Below, piece after piece: positions 17,868 to 25,915 of a DNA stretch of 64,000 bases. The notes beneath the pieces are model-generated. The model was not told the origin of the DNA. It made no database searches and saw only the letters and a program-made list of their open reading frames with translations. The DNA is taken from NCBI RefSeq assembly GCF_003416895.1, contig NZ_QVIO01000007.1, positions 305,610 to 369,609 of the forward strand. The letters run 5' to 3'. Source of the DNA: Duganella sp. BJB476 (GTDB lineage Bacteria; Pseudomonadota; Gammaproteobacteria; Burkholderiales; Burkholderiaceae_D). Positions within the stretch are counted from its first letter, which is position 1. Every line of letters begins with the position of its first letter. Position numbers and translations under genes: made by a program.

Positions 17868-18141
17868 GTGTGTCCTGTGGCGCTACTGGTGTGCGCGTAA
17901 GCCGTTAGAAAGAAATCCTGTGGTGACGCGGCGGCAGCAATGATTCAGCGCCGTCAACGCATCAACCCGCCATTCTACCTTATAATTTGAATGCGATTTG
18001 CCGAAAATCCCGCCAAAAGTGTATCGGTTGAGTCCGCGAGTTAAGCGGCAATCCTTTGCTTTTGCCAGCGAAAAGGCAGAATTTCCAGTTTTTTATCAAT
18101 ATAACAATTAAACCTTGCGCGGCCCGTCCGCGCCATTCGCC
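17868..18141. promoter_or_regulatory. Divergent intergenic region between mreB and gatC
   Basis: 274 bases between two divergent operons. It contains AT-rich patches at 17978-17992 and 18085-18112 in otherwise GC-rich DNA. TATAAT is present at 17981-17986 on the plus strand, and on the minus strand TAGAAT near 17977-17972 could be a -10 for mreB, but I find no convincing -35 element for either. Both promoters must lie here. Their exact position is not settled by the sequence. Confidence 0.5.
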
Positions 18142-18444
18142 ATGTCCCTGACCCTATCCGACGTAACACGCATTGCCAAACTGGCACAACTTGAGATGAG
18201 CGAGCAGCAGACCGCTACGGCGCTGGGCCAATTGAATGGCATTTTCGCGTTGGCCGAGCAGATGCAGGCGGTCGATACCGACGGCGTCGCGCCACTGAGC
18301 CACCCGCTGGCGGCGCACATGAATAACATCGCCCTGCGCCTGCGCGAAGACGTGGCCACCGAAGCCAATCGCCGCGAAGACTACCAGGCCGTCGCGCCCA
18401 AGACCCAGGACGGGCTGTACCTGGTGCCGAAAGTGATCGAGTAA
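18142..18444 (+). CDS. gatC: Asp-tRNA(Asn)/Glu-tRNA(Gln) amidotransferase subunit C
   Basis: A 100-residue GatC. The N-terminal motif SLTLSDVTRIAKLAQLEM and the C-terminal LREDVATEANRREDY are typical. It wraps around GatA and stabilises the GatCAB complex, which amidates misacylated Glu-tRNA(Gln) or Asp-tRNA(Asn). The ATG at 18142 gives the normal length. An upstream TTG at 18115 would add nine residues unlike the family. The gene is first in gatCAB. Confidence 0.95.
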   Translation: MSLTLSDVTRIAKLAQLEMSEQQTATALGQLNGIFALAEQMQAVDTDGVAPLSHPLAAHMNNIALRLREDVATEANRREDYQAVAPKTQDGLYLVPKVIE

Positions 18445-18499
18445 GGAAGGCGTCGACGCCCCGCCCTCTCCCTGATCATCGAATCTGAATTGAAACGCC

Positions 18500-19972
18500 A
18501 TGCACACCAAAACCATTAAAGAGTTGTCCGCGCTGCTGCAAAGCAAAGCCATCACCGCCACCGAACTGGCGACGCACTTCCTCGACCGTATCGAAAAGAG
18601 CGACCTGAACGCCTTCCTGCACGTGGACCGCGCGCTGACGCTGGCGCAAGCGGCAGAAGCTGACGCCCGCATCGCCGCCGGCACCGCCACCCCGCTGACC
18701 GGCGTGCCGATCGCCCACAAGGACATCTTCGTCACCCGCGACTGGCGCTCGACCGCCGGCTCGAAAATGCTGGCCAACTACGTCAGCCCGTTCGACGCCA
18801 CCGTGGTGGAAAAATTCCGCGCGGCCGGCATGGTCACGCTGGGCAAATTGAATTGCGACGAATTCGCCATGGGCTCGGCCAATGAAAACTCGGCCTTCGG
18901 CGCGGTGAAAAATCCGTGGGATAAAAGCGCCGTGCCTGGCGGCTCCTCGGGCGGTTCCGCCGCCGCCGTGGCCGCGCGCCTGGCGCCGGCCGTCACCGGC
19001 ACCGACACCGGCGGTTCGATCCGCCAACCGGCTGCGTTCTGCGGCATCACCGGCATCAAGCCGACCTACGGCCGCGTATCGCGCTTCGGCATGATCGCCT
19101 TCGCTTCGTCGCTGGACCAGGGCGGCCCGATGGCGCAAACCGCCGAAGACTGCGCGCTGCTGCTCAACGCCATGGCCGGTTTCGACGAACGCGACTCGAC
19201 CTCGTTGACGCCTGAGATGGGCGGCATCGACGAAGACTACACCCGCGAACTGGGCCAGCCGCTGGCAGGCCTGCGCATCGGCGTGCCGAAGGAATATTTT
19301 GGCGAAGGCCTGGCCAGGGACGTGGAAGACGCCGTGCGCGCAGCGCTGGCCAAGTACGTCGAAATGGGCGCAACCCTGGTGGACATCTCGCTGCCGAACA
19401 CCGCGCTGTCCATCCCGGCCTACTATATGATCGCTCCGGCCGAAGCATCGTCCAACCTGTCGCGCTTTGACGGCGTGCGCTACGGCCACCGCGCTGCGAA
19501 TTACGGTAGTCTTGAGGAAATGTACAAGAACACGCGCGCCGAAGGCTTCGGCGCCGAAGTCAAACGCCGCATCATGGTCGGCACCTATGTGCTGTGCCAC
19601 GGCTACTACGACGCCTACTACCTGAAGGCGCAAAAGATCCGCCGCCTGATCGCGCAGGATTTCGAAGCGGTGCTGAACGGCCCGAACGCCGTCTGCGACG
19701 TCATCATGGGACCGGTCGCGCCGACCGTGGCCTGGGACCTGGGCGACAAGTCCGACGACCCGGTGGCCGCCTACCTGGCCGACATCTACACGCTGTCCAC
19801 CAGCCTGGCCGGCTTGCCTGGCATGTCGATTCCGGTCGGCTTCGGCGCCAAGAACCGCCCGGTGGGCCTGCAGATCATCGGCAAGCATTTCGGCGAAGCG
19901 AAACTGCTGAACGTCGCCCACCAGTACCAGCTGGCGACCGACTGGCACACCCGCGCACCCGCCGGCATCTAA
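18500..19972 (+). CDS. gatA: Asp-tRNA(Asn)/Glu-tRNA(Gln) amidotransferase subunit A
   Basis: A 490-residue amidase-signature enzyme that releases ammonia from glutamine for GatB. The Ser-cisSer-Lys triad is visible: Lys in GVPIAHKDIF, the serines in GGSSGGSAAAVAA and TDTGGSIRQPAAF. Length and spacing match the family. It lies 55 bases after gatC and 24 bases before gatB. Confidence 0.98.
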   Translation: MHTKTIKELSALLQSKAITATELATHFLDRIEKSDLNAFLHVDRALTLAQAAEADARIAAGTATPLTGVPIAHKDIFVTRDWRSTAGSKMLANYVSPFDATVVEKFRAAGMVTLGKLNCDEFAMGSANENSAFGAVKNPWDKSAVPGGSSGGSAAAVAARLAPAVTGTDTGGSIRQPAAFCGITGIKPTYGRVSRFGMIAFASSLDQGGPMAQTAEDCALLLNAMAGFDERDSTSLTPEMGGIDEDYTRELGQPLAGLRIGVPKEYFGEGLARDVEDAVRAALAKYVEMGATLVDISLPNTALSIPAYYMIAPAEASSNLSRFDGVRYGHRAANYGSLEEMYKNTRAEGFGAEVKRRIMVGTYVLCHGYYDAYYLKAQKIRRLIAQDFEAVLNGPNAVCDVIMGPVAPTVAWDLGDKSDDPVAAYLADIYTLSTSLAGLPGMSIPVGFGAKNRPVGLQIIGKHFGEAKLLNVAHQYQLATDWHTRAPAGI

Positions 19973-19996
19973 CTTAAAAAATACAGCGAGAATCAT

Positions 19997-21457
<1,461 letters not shown>

Positions 21458-21481
21458 TACCTTCGACAATGGGTTTGCAAA

Positions 21482-21515
21482 CGCCTCACAGTTAGCTAAC
21501 TTGTGGGGCGTTTTT
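21482..21515 (+). terminator. Rho-independent terminator of gatCAB
   Basis: A nine-base stem (CGCCTCACA with TGTGGGGCG, one G-T wobble) encloses the self-complementary GTTAGCTAAC, which extends the stem inwards. A run of five T directly follows. This is a textbook intrinsic terminator on the plus strand. Confidence 0.9.
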
Positions 21516-21558
21516 ATTGGCCCCCGAATATGCTAGACTTTCCCTACAGGAGTCTGCA

Positions 21559-21777
21559 ATGAATACTAGGTATATCAAGAGCGATCCAGAAATCATGAGC
21601 GGCGTTCCTTGCTTTGAAGGGACAAGAGTTCCCGTGCAAAACCTTTTCGATTATCTGGTTGGGCCTTCCTCGTTAGATGAGTTCTTGGCAGATTTCCCCA
21701 CTGTTTCCCGAGAAATGGCCGTGGCAGTCATAGAGGCGGCAAAGAGCCGACTGCTTGATCATGCGCGTGCTGCTTGA
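21559..21777 (+). CDS. DUF433 domain antitoxin-like protein
   Basis: A 72-residue protein of the DUF433 (COG2442) family, with the typical start YIKSDPEIMSGVPCFEGTRV and a winged-helix-like fold. A good ribosome site (ACAGGAG) precedes the ATG. Its 3' end overlaps the next gene by 17 bases. DUF433 proteins paired with DUF5615 proteins are regarded as type II antitoxins with a likely autoregulatory DNA-binding role. An extended -10-like TGCTAGACT lies about 20 bases upstream. Confidence 0.82.
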   Translation: MNTRYIKSDPEIMSGVPCFEGTRVPVQNLFDYLVGPSSLDEFLADFPTVSREMAVAVIEAAKSRLLDHARAA

Positions 21778-22078
21778 CGAGTCGGTCCCTGCCGGACTAC
21801 GGCGACATCTGCCCAATCACACGGTTTCCACAGTGAGCGAAAGCGGCTGGAGTGGCATGAAAAATGGGGCGCTACTTGCAAAGGCAGCCTCACATTTCGA
21901 CGCGTTCGTCACTGTCGATAAAAACATCCAGCATCAGCAAAATTTAAGTCATTTTCCGATAGCCGTCGTAGTACTGGATACACCTTCGAACGCATTAAAC
22001 GCGTTGTTGCCGCTCATTCCCGGCCTCACACAGGCGCTTGCGCGCCTGACACCTTGCACGCTCACCCGGATCACTTGA
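21761..22078 (+). CDS. DUF5615 PIN-like toxin-like protein
   Basis: A 105-residue PIN-like protein (COG4634/DUF5615). The N-terminal LLDESVP carries the first acidic pair, and FVTVDKNIQHQQNL carries the second acidic cluster, the usual metal-binding positions of this nuclease-like fold. It overlaps the antitoxin gene by 17 bases, the classic coupled TA layout. Activity is inferred from the family. No target is known. Confidence 0.8.
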   Translation: MRVLLDESVPAGLRRHLPNHTVSTVSESGWSGMKNGALLAKAASHFDAFVTVDKNIQHQQNLSHFPIAVVVLDTPSNALNALLPLIPGLTQALARLTPCTLTRIT

Positions 22079-22188
22079 CCGCAGAACGGCCGTTCTAACG
22101 GTAAAAAGCCTGGGCTGTGATAAAGCGCGAGTATTCGCGGATCGCAAACTGCTATCCTGTTTAACCTTACGACTAAAGAATCAACGCA

Positions 22189-22674
22189 ATGACCGATACG
22201 AGAATACGCCTGGCCGTTCCTGAAGATGCAGCCGCGATCGCCGCGATGGCCGTTGCGCTGACCGAGGAAATCTCCCAACGCCTGGGCGTGAAGACCTTCA
22301 ACCTGGACCCGCAAAAAACCGCCAGCCTGTGCCACGCACTGCTGCGCGAAGAAAAATACCTCGCGCTGATCGCGATTGCGGAAGGCGAGGCAATCGGTTT
22401 CGTCGGCATCTCCGAAGGCCGCGCGCTGTATGCGGAAGGCGCCTTGGCGACCATGCAGGAATTCTTCGTCGCCCCGCCCTTCCGCAGCAACGGCGTCGGC
22501 GGCCTGCTGCTGAACGCCGCCGCCGAACTGGCGCGCAAGCGGCGCTGGAACCGGTTGGAAGTTTGCACGCCGCCGCTGCCGGAATACGACCGCAGCCTGG
22601 CGTTCTACGAGCGCCACGGCTTCGAAATCACCGGCGGCCGTAAGCTCAAGCGCCTCTTTACGGAAGCCCAATGA
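22189..22674 (+). CDS. GNAT family N-acetyltransferase
   Basis: A 161-residue GNAT fold with N-terminal RLAVPEDAAAIAAM, the motif A acetyl-CoA loop seen as FFVAPPFRSNGVGGLLLNAA (about residues 90-110), and the C-terminal YERHGFEITGGRK. The substrate is unknown: small amines, aminoacyl groups or proteins are all possible. It overlaps the next gene by four bases. Confidence 0.88.
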   Translation: MTDTRIRLAVPEDAAAIAAMAVALTEEISQRLGVKTFNLDPQKTASLCHALLREEKYLALIAIAEGEAIGFVGISEGRALYAEGALATMQEFFVAPPFRSNGVGGLLLNAAAELARKRRWNRLEVCTPPLPEYDRSLAFYERHGFEITGGRKLKRLFTEAQ

Positions 22675-23471
22675 AAAAACTGATTGCCCTGCTGGCATTG
22701 ACGCTGTCCACGCTGGCCGACGCCACCACGGTCGACTGGCCGTTGAGCTACGAAGGCAAGTCGAGCAATGCCTTCATCTGGGACAAGCGCGCCAAGCCGC
22801 TGATCGAGACTCGCCTTCCCGGCAAATTTTCCAGGGAAGTGCTGCCTGGCCTGGGTGGCCCGCCGGAGCCGGTGTTTGTGGCGGATAAACGCTACGTCAG
22901 CATCTCGGCCTGCGAGGCGCACGCCTGCCCGTTCAAGGGCTTCTTCTGGATCGACACCCAGACCGGCCAGGGCCTTGGCGCGAATATCATCGACGGCGAA
23001 CTGCGTCTCGGCTCCAACAGCTTGTCCGCACAACAGATTCCAGCGCCAGCGCGCCGCGCGCTGATCGACTGGATGAGCGCCAACGACGTCGCGCCGGTGA
23101 GCGTTGAATTCTTCGACCGCAGCGGCGCCAGCACCAGCATGGACGCCGCGCAATTCAAACCCACGGCACGCTTCGAGCCAGCAGCCGACGGTCCGTCCTA
23201 CGACTGCAAGGCTGCCACCACGAAGGTCGAAAAAACCATCTGCGCCGATGCGGCACTGGCCAGGCAGGATCTGGCGCTGGCCAAGCTGGTCAAGGAACTG
23301 CGCCAAGGTTACGCCACTATCGGCGACCGCGACCAGCTGCGCGACTTCCAGCGCAAATGGCTGAAAGAGCGTGACGCCACCTGCGCGCCCGCCGCAGACA
23401 TCGACGTCTGCCTGAGCAGGCAATACCAGACCCAAAACGACCGGCTGAGGAATTGGATACCGGAGCGCTAA
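22671..23471 (+). CDS. Secreted protein with C-terminal LprI-like (DUF1311) domain
   Basis: 266 residues with a signal peptide (about residues 1-18, MKKLIALLALTLSTLADA). The N-terminal 150 residues are unrecognised. The C-terminal 90 residues match the DUF1311/LprI lysozyme-inhibitor-type domain: YDCKAATTKVEKTIC, DLALAKLVKEL, FQRKWLKERDATC and CLSRQY, with paired cysteines. This domain occurs in periplasmic proteins, and in LprI it inhibits lysozyme. Co-translated with the upstream GNAT gene. Confidence 0.75.
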   Translation: MKKLIALLALTLSTLADATTVDWPLSYEGKSSNAFIWDKRAKPLIETRLPGKFSREVLPGLGGPPEPVFVADKRYVSISACEAHACPFKGFFWIDTQTGQGLGANIIDGELRLGSNSLSAQQIPAPARRALIDWMSANDVAPVSVEFFDRSGASTSMDAAQFKPTARFEPAADGPSYDCKAATTKVEKTICADAALARQDLALAKLVKELRQGYATIGDRDQLRDFQRKWLKERDATCAPAADIDVCLSRQYQTQNDRLRNWIPER

Positions 23472-23487
23472 AATGAAGGAGTAAACC

Positions 23488-25449
23488 ATGGGTGCTTGGG
23501 CAGTTGACGCATTCGGCAACGACACGGCATGTGACTGGGCGTTTGCGCTGGCCGAAAGTGAAGATCTGAGCCTGGTGCGAGACACGATAGGCCAGGTCCT
23601 GGATGGCGAAGGACCGCTCGACGCCGGCGATGGTGAAGTTGTGCTGGCAGCCGTCGAAACGATCGCGCGCCTGCGCGGTCACGCGGGCAAGCGCGACGCC
23701 TATAGCGAGCCGGTCGACGATTGGGTATTGCGCACACGCATCGAGGTACCGGACCCACTCGTCGCCCAAGCCGAGCGCGCGCTTGTGCGGGTGCTGGGCG
23801 AAAATTCGGAACTGATGGCCTTGTGGGAGGAAAGCGGCGATGCGGAAGGCTGGCGCGATTCCGTCGCCGAACTACGCGCGCGCTTGCTTGCACCGGCGCA
23901 GGCGCTGCAGGAACCGGCGCCACGCGATCCGGTGGCCGAGCTGCTGGCGAGTATCGCCGACATCAAGTTCGTTCAACCCGAAGTGGGCAAGAATGCGGCA
24001 CTGACAGAGCTCTATCGCGCAATCATCGCCGCCGGCGCGCTGGGCGACAATGCACGCGTGCGCGCGCTGGTGGCACGCGCCCACCAGACGTTTGCGAATG
24101 CAGGCAAAGAGACGATCCTCTGGGATATCGCCGTACGCGACGCCACCTCGCGCGCCGTGGAAGGACAACTGGCAGATGCGCTGGCGGCACTGGAAGCATG
24201 GCGTGGCATGCCGGTGCTGGCAGAACCTGGCAAGCTCGAAGGCCGGCTGGCCGGTGTCTGCGTTCATGCCGGCGCCTTCGCGACGGCCATGCACTACAAG
24301 GCGCAGGCCGATGCCATGTCCGACGGCGCGCCGTTCGTACACCTCGACACGGCCTTGCTTGAGGCGCGATTCGGATCGCCCGACAGCGCCGCCGCCATAC
24401 TCGCCACACTGGACCGTGCCAGCCTGCCGGACAATGTGCAACATTTCCTGCCCTTCGTCGAAGGCTTGCTGGCCTGCCGCCGCAACGAAGACCGCGCCTT
24501 GGGTTTGCTGACTACCGCCATGCAAGGGCTGCTCGCGGGCGCCCGGTCGGGACCGGCATCCTGGCCCATCTTCGGCCTTTGCTGTGGTTGGTGGGCGGTG
24601 GCCCTGAGCCGTGGTGGACAGCATAGTGAAGCCCGGCAGTTGATCGGGCTGGTCGCGCCCATCATGGTCAACCGCTTCGACCATCCGCTTATTGCTGCGC
24701 TGGACGAGCATGGCATCCTGCCCGATAACGGTGTCTTGCAGCCGGCGCCTGTGGCCGATCAGGGCGTGGTGGCGCCGTCCCACCAAACGCCGCAAGACCA
24801 CGGCGCTTTCAAGACGCTGCGTGTGTTCGGGCCGGACGCGATGGCGCTGGTGGCGCAGTTGCGCCGTGCCTACGCCGAAGGCAGCGGCACCTACCCGTTC
24901 TTGATCGGTGGCGCCGTCGCTGTGGCGAAGTTGAAACAGATGATAGAACCGCCAGCCGACGGCGGCGCGGCGTGCATCGCCCGGGCGCGCGGATTCGACT
25001 TGCAAGCCTGGCTCAAGGAGCATGCGCCGGCAAGGGCAAGTTGGCCGAAGCAAGCGATCGCGCCCCAGGCTGCGCCGCAAAGCCTCTACGAAGGCTTGCC
25101 AGGACGTTTGATGGACGAAATCTACATCGGCCTGGTCACGGTGGACGAACCGTTCGAGCTATTTGCGCGCCTCGGCTATGGGAACTGGAACGGTTGCCCG
25201 GAGCCGCACATCCACGCTGCGCTGCACGCGTCCTGGGCGGAGCGCTTTGAGGCAGAGCCGCTGGTAGTCACGGATAGCGTCGTCGAGTGCGAAGTCGCCA
25301 GGCCGTGTGCCGAGCGGGCCGAAGCCTTGCGTCTTGCTCGCGAGCATACCGCTTATTGCGATGATATCGTTGAGCAGGGTGTGGGCAGCACAGGCAAGCT
25401 GGCCAGTTCTCTACTGGCTTCACGCTACTGGTATTTCTGGTGGGATTAA
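23488..25449 (+). CDS. DUF4259-DUF4253 fusion protein, function unknown
   Basis: 653 residues, no signal peptide. Residues 1 to about 110 match DUF4259: MGAWAVDAFGNDTACDW and the two-domain helical pattern. The middle (about 140-430) is Ala/Leu-rich helical sequence resembling TPR-like hairpins. The C-terminal 240 residues match DUF4253, including FLIGG, RLGYGNWNGCP and the terminal YWYFWWD. Both DUFs are scattered in bacteria, often near immunity or polymorphic-toxin genes, but no toxin is visible here. The gene starts 16 bases after the LprI-like gene, so it is probably in the same transcript. Confidence 0.7.
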   Translation: MGAWAVDAFGNDTACDWAFALAESEDLSLVRDTIGQVLDGEGPLDAGDGEVVLAAVETIARLRGHAGKRDAYSEPVDDWVLRTRIEVPDPLVAQAERALVRVLGENSELMALWEESGDAEGWRDSVAELRARLLAPAQALQEPAPRDPVAELLASIADIKFVQPEVGKNAALTELYRAIIAAGALGDNARVRALVARAHQTFANAGKETILWDIAVRDATSRAVEGQLADALAALEAWRGMPVLAEPGKLEGRLAGVCVHAGAFATAMHYKAQADAMSDGAPFVHLDTALLEARFGSPDSAAAILATLDRASLPDNVQHFLPFVEGLLACRRNEDRALGLLTTAMQGLLAGARSGPASWPIFGLCCGWWAVALSRGGQHSEARQLIGLVAPIMVNRFDHPLIAALDEHGILPDNGVLQPAPVADQGVVAPSHQTPQDHGAFKTLRVFGPDAMALVAQLRRAYAEGSGTYPFLIGGAVAVAKLKQMIEPPADGGAACIARARGFDLQAWLKEHAPARASWPKQAIAPQAAPQSLYEGLPGRLMDEIYIGLVTVDEPFELFARLGYGNWNGCPEPHIHAALHASWAERFEAEPLVVTDSVVECEVARPCAERAEALRLAREHTAYCDDIVEQGVGSTGKLASSLLASRYWYFWWD

Positions 25450-25466
25450 TACATCGCGGTCGGAGA

Positions 25467-25868
25467 ATGCAAATGCGTATCCCTGTAGTTGCCATCGTCG
25501 CTACAATAGTACTTGCCGGCTGCTCAAGGACGGAGGACCACGCTCCGGCGAAAGCTACCCTCGATGAGATGCGGAAGGATGAAGCGGTTATCGAGAACGC
25601 CCCGTGGTTCGGGAAGACCGGACTGAGCGAGGAAGATGAACGCGAACTCCCGCGGTATGTCAGACGCGAATTCGGAAGACTATTGTCAGAACCCGGCGCA
25701 ATCAAGGCCTCGGACCTGGAATACATCGGGCAATTCATTGAGGGTGGAGATGTGGTTCACTACTGGCGAATCCCAAACGGTTCGGAGGCGGCATCGTTCG
25801 CCTATATTGTGGCGTCGCCGCCAGAGCATCAGGTCGTCGGCTGGGGGAACAGAAGACCGCCAAAATGA
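25467..25868 (+). CDS. Small lipoprotein, unknown function
   Basis: 133 residues with a lipobox (IVLAGC, Cys near residue 19) and a mostly polar, acidic mature part containing conserved-looking aromatic stretches (VVHYWRIPNGSEAASFAYI). I do not recognise the family. Two neighbouring ATG codons (25467, 25473) could both start it. It follows the DUF4253 gene by 17 bases and could belong to the same operon. Confidence 0.65.
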   Translation: MQMRIPVVAIVATIVLAGCSRTEDHAPAKATLDEMRKDEAVIENAPWFGKTGLSEEDERELPRYVRREFGRLLSEPGAIKASDLEYIGQFIEGGDVVHYWRIPNGSEAASFAYIVASPPEHQVVGWGNRRPPK

Positions 25869-25915
25869 ACGAAAATAAATCCCACACTTAACTGTTGCAG
25901 AGCAAGTCCCGATTC

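Noticed and set aside
17981..17986. A perfect TATAAT on the plus strand in the mreB-gatC gap
   Set aside because: No -35 at 16-18 bases upstream, and it would leave a leader of about 150 bases. Kept only as an AT-rich patch.
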